Source: Priapulus caudatus (taxonomy: Eukaryota > Priapulida > Priapulimorpha > Priapulimorphida > Priapulidae). From it: a stretch of DNA of 47,775 nt. The position numbers were made by a program, and so were the translations under genes. Numbering within the stretch: position 1 is the first letter of the stretch; each line of letters opens with the position of its first letter. Location of the stretch: assembly GCF_000485595.1 (NCBI RefSeq), contig NW_014577181.1, positions 300,008-347,782 of the forward strand, given 5' to 3'. The notes under the pieces are model-generated. The model was not told the DNA's origin and did no database searches. It worked only from the letters and a program-made list of their open reading frames with translations. This document shows, one piece after another, positions 11,750-23,990 of the stretch.

Positions 11750-12814
11750 CACTCTACTCTTCGCATGTCAGCAGAAAAGTAGATTTCATGGTCCTTTCAT
11801 AATGCCATAAAAATGCTAGGTCACCGCTGAAACAAAAAGTTTTTCAATCGCTCCGTCAGACCATGTCCTCAGAAAATGTCTAAAATCTGCCCTGTCCATT
11901 GACCTTTGACTGTGACCTCCAATTTCGGCACAGTGATGGCTTTTCCTACCATGATGCTATACACTCGACTTATCACGAGCCTAGGTCGTAGCCGTTTAGA
12001 TTTTGTGCCGCAATTCTGCATTTCCTCCTATACCTTAAGTTAAGGAGTGAATGTTCCCGCCTTCTTACACGTCTTGACCTTTGACTTTGACCGGCCCAAG
12101 CTTCGACATCCCAACTCGTTTTCGATTACCCCCCCACGTCCCGGAATATCGTGACCGTACGTCGGCGCGTTAAGATTTTGTTGCCCACTGTTGACGGACG
12201 CTTCGGACGGACGCAACGGACGATGCAATGGGTGATTCGTACAGCTTGCATCTGACGTATGTCAGATGAGGCTAACAAACAACTTCGAAATTTAACGCTT
12301 TTCGCGCGCGGTTCTGTATCATGGCGGCAAAGTCGGACGCAGGCTCACGTACCAGCCACCACATGCACTTTCAATAATAGAGCAGTTATATAGTTCATAG
12401 TAGAGGCAGGCACTCAATAACAGGCACTTCAATAAAGAGAGTAGAGAAACATTAAAACTGTTGGCATAAATAGGATTTCGTATTTATTTAGGCATTATAT
12501 TTTATTTGAAAAGCTCCAAGTGCCTGTGACCAGCCACAGTCATAGAATATCATATATATAACACGTGTTATATGATATCAGGAGTTAATGAGACATTTGT
12601 CTCATTCAACTCCTGATGATATCTATGAGCACATTCAGCCTTCATGACATTCAGCGCTTGGCAACACCGCATGGCAACCAGATGAGACGCGGATACTAGA
12701 GAAGCGTTGCCGAAGAGAGGTGTTGATCCCAAGCGCTATAAGCGCAGATCTTGCGCGCAGTTCCGCGCAAGGCGCCACGCGCACCGCGGCAACGTCGTGC
12801 GCGACTATGCACTG

Positions 12815-12878
12815 CTGGCCGCTATGGATCCGTGCCCGCCGAATGCAATAGGCCGGCGCACGGATCCATAGCTGCCAG
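12815..12878. repeat. Hairpin, copy 2, with one degraded arm
   Basis: Counterpart of 7620-7680. The right arm is intact; the left has CTGGCCGC for CTGGCAGC and an additional CC, so pairing is broken at several points. Confidence 0.85.
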
Positions 12879-13106
12879 CCGAAGAGTCGACGATTTTAGG
12901 GGCAATAGAATGAAAGGGCTCAGGTCCATTGAGGTGTTCTTGGTAGCTAATTAGAATTGTAAGTTCATTGGAAATATTCCGACAACTGTCCTATACAATA
13001 TGTAAGCAAACGGCGCCGAATGTTTACTGTCATGGAATGATTATATTTGTAGCGAAGTCATGAAAGAAACAACAGTGTTTGCAACTGTTGCTCGCTCGGT
13101 CATAAG

Positions 13107-13159
13107 CCGACGCCGTTCTCTCTGTCTTTCTGGGTGTGTCCCTGTGCTGTCTCTCTGTG

Positions 13160-13217
<58 letters not shown>

Positions 13218-13600
13218 GTCTTCATTTCCTCTGTCTCTTTCTTGCCCTTTTCTCGCTTTGTCGCCGTTCTTTCCTTTTGCTCTCTCTGTCGCTGTCCTTC
13301 CCTCTCTCTCTGTCCCCCTCCCCTGTCTCTCTCTGTGTGTGTGGCTGTATGTATCTCTCTCTGTCTGTCTCTCTTCCTTCTATCTCCCTCTTGTCCGTCT
13401 TGTTTCTCGCCCCCTCTCCCTGCCTCTGTGCTGTGTCGCTTGTCCTCTGTCGCTCTTTCTCGCTTTGTCCATATGTGTGTCGCCCGTCTCTATCTGCTGT
13501 GTGTCTCTCGGCCCGCTCTCTCTCTCGCCCACGCGCTGGTCTGTTTGTGTTGTAGTGTGAGTCGCCCCCCCCCCCTGTGTGTGACTCTCTCTTCGCTGTC
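13107..13600. repeat. CT-rich microsatellite block (copy 2)
   Basis: Counterpart of 7907-8420 with a broken (CT)n core and many small indels. Confidence 0.95.
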
Positions 13601-16327
13601 TCGTTTGTCTCGCGTGTCTCTCGTAGTTTCATTTCTGGGATGGCAACATGAATGTAACATTCTGTGTATTCTGAATGGTGTTTATGATGTATTTCTTCAG
13701 TGTGTTAGACAATCGCGCGATGCTAGAAACGAAACTGCGCCGACTGTTTACTGTCATGGCATTTATATTGTAGTTAACGTCTCCTCGGCGCCAAAGTGGC
13801 GGCGCGCGCAATGAATGACGGCCGCATAAACGACTTTTTGCCCGCCCTTCAACAGCATTATAACAGCAAGACCTCAATAGTTATGACGTTGTTAGACGTT
13901 GTATGGGAGAGGACATTGTCGGCGCCGCCGCCACAAACGCTTACGTGCGCACATGCGCTCGGCCATCATTCGCGCACCGGAACGGCGGCCCCCGTAAAGG
14001 CGCAGACTCGCGCAGCCGAAGAACAGCCGAAGCGGTTCGCGTCAGTCCCACCCGCGAGCTGCCATCATACGCGCGCGCCGCTGGAACGGGCCGCCCCGTA
14101 GATGCGGCAGACTCGCGGAGCGGAACAACAGCCCACGCGGGTTCGCGGTGAGTGCGGACGCCACGGCAGCGACCACACCCTGCCGCAACGAGGTTTATTG
14201 CATATTGTCATACAGCATATACGATAAGGAACTGAATAGCAGACATGTGCAGGGTTCGGCGGGCGCTCCTTAAGTCAGCTCGCCACTATACGTAATGCAC
14301 TATATCGACATTAATTACACTGTATAACACTATACTTGGCGTCGCTCGCCCACCTAACAAGCTAGCCAGCTCACGCGTGCGTGTGCTGAGAGTAGCGTTT
14401 TTGCCCCTCCATCCGTTAACATTTATTTACAAGTAAACTCAATTAACGTCTCGTCGGCGCCAAAGTCGAGCGCGGTCGCGGCGAAATGAATTAAACGCAT
14501 CACAACAATCCCGTATCCCGTACACATGTCCGTACAGAGCGTGTATGTACACATGCTCTAGTATCCCGTTAATAACGCCCGGACGCCACGGCAAAAACAT
14601 TCCGCGCGCGTGCGGGGGAAACAAGAAAAACGCCGAAGCCATCGACACTGTAGCAGGCATTAAGCTTGACTTATGACCCTTTGTACTTATGACTTTGAAA
14701 CGGCAAGTGCGTTATGTTAGCCTATAATCGATGAGTATGAAATATTTAGAATTACAAAGGAAACTGGAACTGAACTTGAATTTATATATAAGCAAAAGAA
14801 ATGTACAACATACATTCTGCGTTATGTTATAAGTTCTCGAACATACTGTGTATAGTGTTATAATTTACGGGAAAGTGACGCGGAAATCGCGTAGCAATTA
14901 ACGTTCCAGTTTCGGGTGACGTGACTACATGTACAAGTACAATTGCTAGCATCCGATCTGCACGTACACATATTACTTCGAAAGGGAAAGTCCGAAAACA
15001 TGTTATAAGTTACGCCAAAGCTGAACAGAATGCGAACACAGGCCACTTCATGTGCATGACTTTCGTAAGAAGTGATAGATGAAAGATAGCCGATAGGCTA
15101 TATAAGGTAGGTAGGTATGGCTAGGTACGTACAGGTAGGCGAGCAACATTATCTAACAATATATAAACATACTACAAGGCTTACACATGTGTGCGGTAAT
15201 GAACGTTCTTTTCTTTGTGAGCATGTAGAAAGACGTGAACATTTAATGTAGTACACAGTTACGTGAAACTATTGTAACGACTACTATTAGGAGACTATTA
15301 CGAGACTATTCGAACGTCTGTCTGCACCTATGGAAAGAAAATGTTTCGTTCTTTCGACTCCTGACATGGAGAACCTTACACTTGCACGCAGTACAACAAG
15401 CCTGGCATCATATATCGATGCGATGAAAGATCGATGGGTATGTATGAATTCGAAAGAAGATATGCCTCTATGCGTGTATGCTCTACGCTGTATGCAGAGG
15501 CTATGGTATTATGCACTTTGCTGCTCTGCTGATATATACAGATGCTTGAAGTATGAACGTCATGTCCAAACGATTCACACGCATGGGGGTAATAATGAGA
15601 ATAGCTGGCTTGTGCTTTTCCACATAACGTCTTAGTGGGATATTCTCTAGTGCTTACTAAACAACCATGCAATCAGTGAGCGGCTGCGGGGTCTAGCATG
15701 GCCTACGATAATTACACTCGTGACGTTCACGATCGAGGCTTTTAAAAAGAAAACTGGTAGGACCTTTTAAACTCGGCAAGGTATCTTTTCGTACAGCTAA
15801 AGTTATAGTTAGTGCAGCCTGTGTGGAAACTCTCCACCGCGGAGCCAGTCTAAGCCGAATCGCCGTTCCGTTGTGTGGAAAATTCTCGGGAAAATTCCCT
15901 CCTGAAGAGAGCTGTCGCGCCATCTATGGGACGCCATATGTACGAGAATAGTTCAGGCGTGAAATGAAGAATTGAAAATCGCTTTTCTAGTAGAAAACCT
16001 AACGCGCGACCAAAAAACTTTGCAATTTACGAGGTATTTGGATTTAATTCTCGCCCTACGTGCAAGAGTCGAAACGCTTCTGCAATCGCCACAACTCCTC
16101 AATTGACCGACTTATGCCGGTTTATGTCTACCGAGGGCTCGGTAATAGTCTCTACATAGAGGGCCAGCGAATTCGATCAAAAGGTCGCCGCGACGGCGGC
16201 GCTTGTTTCGCGCTGTCGCGCTGGGATGTATATCCGGGCTGCCAGCTCGTCAGAGACAAATCGCCCGTCAGAGCTGCAAGTAAACGCTGTTTGACATTTG
16301 ACCCGACACCTTCAACTTTGTTATAAC

Positions 16328-17102
16328 GCACACGTACACGCGGGTACACGGAGATATCACTGCACGACTACACGCGGGTACACGCACGGACACGCACGTA
16401 CACGCCAGATACACGCACGTACACACAGATACACGCACGTACACGCGGGTACACGCACGTGCACGCACGCTACCAGCGTGTTAGTGCGTGTATCTGTGTC
16501 GTCTGTGTACGTGCGTGTACCCGCGTGTCTCTGCGGTGTACGTGGCAGTGTACCCGCGTGTACGTGGGATCTCCGTGTACCCGCGTGTAGTGGCGTGTAA
16601 CTGGTGTACGTGAGGATTGTACCGCGGTGTACGTGCGTGTATCTCCGTGTACCGCGTGTACGTTGCGTGTTCTGTGTGTTACCGTGCGTGTACTCTGCGT
16701 TGTACTGCGTGTACGCCCGCGTGTATCTGCGTGTACGTGGCGTGTACCGCGTGTACGGTGCGTGTACGTCGCGTGTATCTCCGTGCTACCCGCAGTGTAC
16801 GTGGTGTACCGCGTGCACGTGCGTGTACCGGTTACCGCGTGATATCTTGTGTGTACGTGTCGTGTATCCTGCGTGAGTACTTGCGTGCCTACGTGCGCTG
16901 TACGTGCGTGTTCCGCGACTTGTACCCCGTTGTACGTGCGTTACCTGCGTGTACGTGCGTGTTACGTGCGTGTTACCTGCGTGTGGCGTGCGTGTACCCG
17001 CGTTCTACTGTACGTGCTACCCGGTGTGACAGTGCGTGTACCGCGTGCTACGTGCGTTATCCGCGTGTACGTGCGTGTATCTGCGTGTACGGACCGTGCT
17101 AC
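16328..17102. repeat. 10-bp satellite array with orientation switch
   Basis: From 16328 to about 16470 the decamers read GTACACGCGG/GTACACGCAC. From about 16477 to 17102 they read the opposite way (GCGTGTACGT, CCGCGTGTAC, CTGCGTGTAT). Frequent single-base losses break the period in the right part. Confidence 0.93.
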
Positions 17103-18760
17103 CGCAAGTTAAGATCGTTGACTCGCTGCCCACACGTGGCAAGAAATATCAAACACGTGTGATATTTTCCCACGCAAGAAATCGCGGCGTTTTGACGCGC
17201 AACGCCTGATATTTTGTGCTTGGCGCCATCAGCCACGCGTGGCGATGCGCAGCACAAAACATCAGCGTGTGCGCAGGCTTAATCTTAAAAGCTTCCAATG
17301 AACATATTCCGATGGCGTCAAGCATTTTTTTACCTTATCACAAATATATAGCATTTATAGGAAGTACAAACGTGCAATGTTAAATAATTCATTTTCCCGA
17401 TTTTATTTTTCGCTTGAAATTTCGAGGCAGGCCACCTTTAAATAAAAAGTCCTCACGTGAATAACTTCTTCGAATACAAGATTACACTTTCGCTTAAAAC
17501 AATGAGAAGGGAAAACAGTAGTTATCAGGCCTTCATCAGCGTGCTTATCATCCTCATAGTTATCAGACGTGAATGCGTTCCCAAAGGGTGAATGAAATTA
17601 TGTTTAACGTGAATGAACTTAATTTACCAAAAACTAAGGGCAACTTTAGTCGCAGCGTGAATTGAAATTTTTATAAGACACGACGGGTTGCATGACACTG
17701 AAGCACTGTTTAAATGATCTAAATGGTAAGTTGATGCAGAAAAGCGAGCCAAGAACCAGTCGGCTTGATGGCCGGGTAATTAATTTGGGGTTCGATCTTA
17801 ATAGCGAAGGCCTGGTTGGAATAGAAGTTCGCCGGAGTGCTACTCATTGACTTTCTCACTCTAGCAGTAAAGGCTCATTGTGTTAAGTGAAGGTTCAACA
17901 TATTCTTTTTTGTTTTGTATAACTCTCACTGCTTTTGTCATGGGGAGTGTTATTTATGCCTATCTTGGTACCACCTGCTGTAGTTGTAATCTTTAATCAA
18001 GCTAAAGTTTAGTCGTGTGTGCCTAATAGTAGGAAGGATATGTTGTTTCTTGTTCCATATATTTCAGCGGGGGTCCGTTGGTAGTGTTTAAGTTTGTTTG
18101 GTTTAGGTCCGTTTGATTTTGTGCGATTCTGTTGCTCTTCTTTTGATTTTTGCGGGTGTTCCGGTCTTTGCTATATGTTTTAATTTTTCTCCGTGTTTTG
18201 TAGTGTGCGGTTCTACTTGGAAAGATTTCCTCTGCGCGTGATGACAACCCGAGTCGGCTGCTGCTTGCTGTTAGTAGAATGCCCGAGTTTATTAAAGACG
18301 GAAACGGATTGCATTTTTTACGGCCACCTACAACTGTAACAACTTTCGATGTTTGTTCCCTGATGAACGACACTGCTGGGCAATCGCCACAGTCGCTTTG
18401 GAGATTTTTTATCGCTTAGCAAATTTATTCTTCGGTTTTTTGACTACGTTTATTTGGTGTGCGTCGCTTTCTCTTTTGTCGTGGACACGGCTTTTGTGAT
18501 TTTTAAGTCCTATTCAGGCATTAGGTAACGGGGTATTTAGAAATAACACATATTGCTACGTGTTTCTTAGGGTGTTGCTACTTGTTAGTTGCAACACTGA
18601 GCCCTACGTTTATCTCTATGATTCTACGGTGATTACAGTAACAATCTTCATGTTCATAAGTCTAAGTGTATTTCTTATAGTAGTGTTTCGTAGCTAATTT
18701 TTATCTAGATCATTGCGAACTGTGTTGTAGGTATCATTGATTACTGGCCATAGCAGTTCG
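17102..18760. repeat. Second duplicated block, copy 1
   Basis: Starts ACCGCAAGTTAAGATC, matching 18886 onward. Shared landmarks include TTCATTTTCCCGATTTTATT, CTACTTGGAAAGATTTCCTC and CATAGCAGTT at the right end. Copy 1 has some hundreds of bases more than copy 2, mostly around 17700-18200. No gene recognised. Confidence 0.88.
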
Positions 18761-18885
18761 CGTGTACGTGCGTGTACCTGCGTGTACGTGCGTGTACGTG
18801 CGTGTACCTGCGTGTACGTGCGTGTACCCGCGTCTACGTACGTGTACCCGCGTGTACGTGCGTGTACCTGCGTGTACGTGCGTGC
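18760..18885 (+). repeat. Short 10-bp satellite array
   Basis: About 12 clean decamers (GTGCGTGTAC, CTGCGTGTAC, CCGCGTGTAC), the same satellite as at 16328-17102 and likewise directly left of an ACCGCAAGTTAAGATC block. Confidence 0.95.
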
Positions 18886-18918
18886 ACCGCAAGTTAAGAT
18901 CACGTGACTCGCTGCCAC

Positions 18919-18963
18919 ACGTGGAAGAAAATATCAAACACGTGTGATATTTTCCACACGCAA
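18919..18963. repeat. Palindrome around ACACGTGT
   Basis: CGTGGAAGAAAATATCA..ACACGTGT..GATATTTTCCACACG is a near-palindrome just left of the longer hairpin. Copy 1 is at about 17135-17175. Confidence 0.75.
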
Positions 18964-18982
18964 GAAATCGCGGTGTTTGCAC

Positions 18983-19059
18983 GCGCACACGCTGTATTTT
19001 GTGCTGCGCCATCAGCCACGCGTGGCCGATGGCGCAGCACAAAACACAGCGTGTGCGGC
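18983..19059. repeat. Long hairpin in block copy 2
   Basis: ACACGCTGT(A)TTTTGTGCTGCGCCATC and GATGGCGCAGCACAAAACACAGCGTGT pair around a loop holding GCCACGCGTGGC, itself palindromic. Copy 1 (17196-17274) has the same hairpin with several mismatched indels. Confidence 0.9.
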
Positions 19060-20200
19060 AGGCTTAATTTAAAAGCTTCCAATGAACATATTCCCGATGG
19101 CGAGCAATTTTTTTACCTATCACAAATATTATAGCATTTATAGGCAAGTACAAACGTGCAATGTTAAAATAATTCATTTTTCCCGATTTTATTTTTCCGC
19201 TTGAAATTTCGAGGGCAGGCACCTTTAAATAAAAAGTCCTCACGTGAATAACTTCTCGAATACAGATTACACTTTCGTAAAATAATGAGAAGGGAAAAAA
19301 CAGTAGTTATCAGTGCTTATCAGGTGCTTATCATCCTCAGTAGTTATCAGGTGAATGGTTCACCAAAGGGTGAATGAAATTATTTTGAAGTGAATGAAAC
19401 TTAATTACCAAAAACATAAGGCAATTTAGTCGCAGGTGAATGAAATTTTGTTATAAAGACACGAGGGTGCATGACACTGAAGCACTGGTTTAAATGAACT
19501 AAATAGTGCAAGCGAGCCAAGAACACGGCCGGGTATGTGGGGGTCGACTCGAAAGCCTAGTGCTACTTTGACCCTCACAGCACTCATTTGTTAGTAAGTT
19601 CACTATTCTTTTTTATTTATACTCTCACGTTATACCTATCATACACCTGCTGTATTGTAACTAAGTTATGTGCTAAATAAAGAATCTGAATCGGTGTAGC
19701 GTGATTGTCACTGCGTTATTGATTGGCCTGCTATATTTCTACTTGGAAAGATTTCCTCTGCGCGTGATGACAACCCGAGTCGGCTGCTGCTTGCTGTAGA
19801 ATGCGAGTTTATAAAGACGGAAACGGTTGCATTTTTTACGGCACCTACAACTTAACAACTTCGATTTTGTTCCCCTGATGAACGACACTGCGGATCGCCA
19901 CAGTCGCTTGGAGATTTATTATCGTAGCAAATTTATCGTCGTTTTTTGACTACGTTTATTTGGTTGCGTCTTTCTCTTTTCGTGCACACGGCTTTTGTGA
20001 TTTTAAGCCTATTAGGATTAGGTAACGGGTAGAAATAAACACATATTGCACGTGTTTGCTAGGGTGTTGCTACTTGTTAGTTGCAACCACTGAGCTATAT
20101 AATTACATTACATAAATCAATCATTCAGTTAATCTATTATAGGTATACAGTAACGGTTTTCTAGCAATTGGAACGTAGGTATCTTGAACTGCATAGCAGT

Positions 20201-21736
20201 TTCCTATATAAACACGATAGCAAATACACTGGCTGTTCTTATCAAAACACATCGCCAGGTGAATAATGAAGGTGAACGATTTTCATTAGAATTGCGCCTA
20301 GGAAGCATACACCTCTTGTGGCAGACGATCGCTCGCCCCACCAAAAAATACAAACACCAACATAATTATGTATCCGCTACGCGTTCGTTCTAACACTAGC
20401 ATGATTAGCTATCGGTCCTTCTCGTTTCTCTGAAAGCGAATCGTAGTGAAAAGCTACAACAGCTGGGGATTTGCACATCAGCCTTATCAGAACTTTACAC
20501 CGCAGAGTAAATAGCAAACGAACATCGTCGTGAGTTTCGCGTGAAAGTGTGAAACGCAAAATGGTAAGCTAAGTAAGTTCGGTAAGCTGGGTAAGTGTCG
20601 ACCCGATCCACACGACGAAGCTGACAGCTGGTTTTAAGTATAAATCGAAGATCTGTCGTCGAGATTCCGCGCATGGGTAGAATCTGAACAGGCAATTTGT
20701 AATACGCACAAGTGCGCGGACATGCATCCTGTGATCCTGTCTATGATTAAAATCGCTACGCAGTTTGTAACACAACCGATAGAAAATGCGTTTCACTTCA
20801 CACACACTACTGCATGGTGACAAATGGGGGTTTATCGCAGAACCCATAGAACAGGGGGTGTGGCATGTGTGTACTAGATTACAACCTGCTAACTCAAACA
20901 GCTTCTAATCGAAAATGTGGCATCTAGGACAAGATATATGATTATCTCACCACGACACCACAAACGAAAGTTGGCACTAACACGGCAGTTGCTCAGGCCG
21001 AGTCACATAGCAAAGCATAGCAAATATTACGTCCTTTATAAAAAGTTCAATATTGAGATATAGATAGAATAAGGCAATATGGAAGCAATAACCAGTTCAC
21101 AGCAGTTCCCCTACATTAAAAATTACAACAGCTCCTATTCCAAGTGTAATGAATGTAGCTAAGAACTTGCATTGACAGTCACTGAGTCTGTCACAATGGT
21201 TCGTGGAAATCCTATTTCATTTGTGACTTTGCAAGTTTGCATACAATACTTAAAGCAAGATAAGTAAAGCAGATAAAATAGAATAGATTCTCGGGATAAC
21301 AGCTGTGTAACCTTCTAATTTACATTCACGGAGCACAATGCCTCGTGATATGTGTCTCGATCACTACACTAGCTATGCCTGAGCTAGCTCCAAGAAACGG
21401 TATTGCTAGGGTTATAATACCCTGTATATTGACGTTGGTCACACAGCCTGGTCGGTTTATGCCTGAGCTAGCTACTAACCATGATATCTGTACCGAGTGA
21501 TAATCATAACTTTACAACTCGTCAGCCAGGTCTGAACAGCTTTACTAGGTAACTAGGTAACACATAAACGAACAGGTTTGTCTCTGCATAGTTCGAACAT
21601 ATAAACAGCGCTGACAATATCAATGATTACCTATGCCCAGCTATGTTAACATTTTATTGAGGCAAACGAGGGCATAATATGTACTTACACATGGACACGC
21701 ATAAATACTATCAGCAGTAAATGTATAGATAGCAGG
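20201..21736. other. No gene established
   Basis: About 1.5 kb of unique AT-rich DNA. ATGGTAAGC at 20561-20569 is a start codon abutting a donor and could be a minimal first exon of a plus-strand gene such as CFAP99, but nothing links it to later exons. Confidence 0.4.
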
Positions 21737-22400
21737 CCCGTAGCCAGGGGGGGTTCGGGGGGTTCGAACGAACTCCCCCCCCTCCCAGTTACTTCTTTTC
21801 ATTTTCACAGTGAATTAATGTGGGGATTAAGCCTTCTATATAATACTGGCACTTATGCAGTATATGGCATTGTAAATGGCTTTTGTCCAAGCAGTAGGTG
21901 AATTGACCTAATTTTACTTGCTCATGTGGGCTCTTTTGTGCATAAGCTATAGCACGAGCAGTATGCAGGAAAACAGTAATCTCCATGTTTATTAATTATC
22001 ATAAATAAATAAATGTATATATATGTCTGGTTGGGTTTCTGCACTAGTATTCTGTATATATATATATGTAAATGGAATGGATGGTTACATTTAGGCTGTA
22101 GTGTACCATCATGCCGTGCAGTGTAAAAACGAAAGCCGGTGTTTGGTAATTGTCTGTCATGTTGTAGGCTGACATTATTATCACTCCAGCAAGAATTACG
22201 TTACTCTTGAGTGATTACCGCGTATCCGACGACGTCAAACGTTATTTCGTTTTTGTAATTGTCAAATTGTTGTGGAAATAGACTAGACCACAATTAGAAT
22301 ACACTACTTTTGGAATTTGTGACTGTCTACAGGCGCGTAGCCAGCTTTATTCAAGCCATTTAAAAAAAAAATTATTTGCTTGGGGGGGCTCTTTTAATTG
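21737..22400. repeat. Two repeat ends with GTAGCCAG and long G runs
   Basis: CAGGCCCGTAGCCAGGGGGG begins at 21735 and CAGGCGCGTAGCCAGC at 22332, the second followed by TTGGGGGGGCTC. With GGGGGGGCCATGCCCCC near 47640 these look like ends of related interspersed elements. No transposase was seen. Confidence 0.5.
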
Positions 22401-22499
22401 GAAGTTTGAAATCATAATGGACGATGTAACTTTTGTGTGCTCACAAACCATACAACTTGTAATTAAACTTTGCACTGGGATATTGGATAATGGTGCAAA

Positions 22500-22656
22500 C
22501 TCTCCCTCCCTTTCTCTAGCTCTCTATCTCTCTATCTCTCTATCTCTCTATCTCTCTATCTCTCTATCTCTATCTCTATCTCTATCTCTATCTCTATCTC
22601 TATCTCTATCTCTATCTCTATCTCTATCTCTATCTCTATCTCTATCTCTATCTCTA

Positions 22657-22750
<94 letters not shown>
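22500..22750. repeat. (TCTCTA)n / (TC)n microsatellite
   Basis: A TCTCTA and TATCTC run of about 190 bp passing into pure TC, broken by the scaffold gap. Confidence 0.97.
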
Positions 22751-22775
22751 NNNNNNNNNNNNNNNNNNNNNNNNN
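22751..22775. other. Scaffold gap (25 N)
   Basis: A gap between a TC run and a TA run, probably a collapse of a longer microsatellite. Confidence 0.99.
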
Positions 22776-22811
22776 ATATTATATATATATATATATATAT
22801 TATATATATTA
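22776..22811. repeat. (AT)n microsatellite
   Basis: An AT dinucleotide run directly right of the gap. Confidence 0.92.
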
Positions 22812-23990
22812 AAAATAGAGGTTGCTGGGATAATGGCGATAATGGTAAATAATCTAGAGTATGCACTATAGTTGGCCTTGTTAGCACTAGCTGGAACGTA
22901 GCCATGGTAAAAAGATTTATATTCGCTATACTACCAATGTAATTCTGTGGTAAACTGCTTTGAGATGTAAACCCATACAATTGTTACCTATGCTATATGA
23001 TATGCTGAATAAGTAATTTATACTACTACATGTATAGAATTAGTAAGAATTTTTTTAAAGGAAACTTTACACTAAATAAGTAATAATATAACTAATTAGA
23101 TTAGCAACCTTATACGTTCTTGAGCAAACCAATGCTGATATGTATACAGCTAGATATACATATCATCAGTGGTTAATAATGACAAATTGTATTTGTCATG
23201 ATTATTAACCCCTGATATAATCATCCGTTTCCCACATCTGGCCTGCCCTGCTGCAACTCATTCAGTTGATGGTTGAGCCATTAATCTCAAACGTGTATTA
23301 CAATAACTACATGTATAACTAAATTTCACAGAATAGCGCAGCACTATATACATATAATTCTTGTTCTTACCTGTCCGCCAGATTGGCTCATGTTCTTGAA
23401 AGTTGAAGTATCGTATAAAATTCAGTCTAACGTCTATTCAAGAACAATGTCAACGTGCTACTGCCAGTTTGTCAATATTGAAAATCAAATGAAGCCGTCG
23501 AACGTCAGGTGTCGCCACTAGCCAGAGACGCAGATGGTTTGTTGTCGTTAGGTCTTCACTTCTAAATAAACACACACAGCTTTGAGTCTTGCAGTTTGGC
23601 CGGCTTCTTACTCTTAGTCTTACGAAATAGAGATGTAATTATATATTTTAAACGTCTAGGTTACTATTCGAACAGCACAACCAGAGCTGATCATGGCATA
23701 CAAGGATCATGCGGCTATTTTACGGATATGTACGGATCTCTTATCTACCTATCAATCAGGTTCTGTAATCTCTTCAGAAGAACACCTGAAACGTCTTGGC
23801 GTGGTAGGTCTGTCTTGGCGGGGTACGTCTTTGCGGGGTAGGGGTCTATTGTAACGACGTTCACCAGTTATCGTTATTAATCATTAATTAGTTTTATTAA
23901 TATGCAGTTACTAACTTACTGGTTATATCAAGGATACACAATGAACAAATCTGGGCCCACCTACTGACCTAGTTTACTGTTTAGCTCATA
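22812..23990. other. No gene established upstream of CFAP99
   Basis: AT-rich DNA where the missing 5' exon of CFAP99 should lie if the gene is complete. An imperfect hairpin is at 23160-23220 (CAGTGGTTAATAATGACAAA and its near-complement). No exon could be supported. Confidence 0.45.

Larger units (their letters stand above)
11750..16180. repeat. Large duplicated block, copy 2
   Basis: Second copy of the block at 6820-10946. It carries an additional segment of roughly 330 bp (about 12140-12475). Homology stops near 16180 at GAATTCGATCAAA, where copy 1 runs into the 10-bp satellite and copy 2 into a short unique stretch and then the satellite. Confidence 0.9.
18886..20200. repeat. Second duplicated block, copy 2
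   Basis: Homologous to 17102-18760 in the same orientation, differing by many small indels and some larger deletions. Followed by unique DNA. Confidence 0.88.

Noticed and set aside
16268-17162. Cys/Val/Tyr/Arg-rich frames up to 181 codons
   Set aside because: Translations of the decamer satellite.
16328-18885. Regular short repeats that might suggest a CRISPR-like array
   Set aside because: Units are 10 bp without spacers and the genome is eukaryotic.
21740-21790. GGTTCGAACGAAC resembling a tRNA T-arm
   Set aside because: It is flanked by long G and C runs and no cloverleaf could be built. It is better explained as a repeat end.
22417-22980. Ser/Leu-rich frame crossing the N gap
   Set aside because: Microsatellite, and the frame runs through unknown bases.
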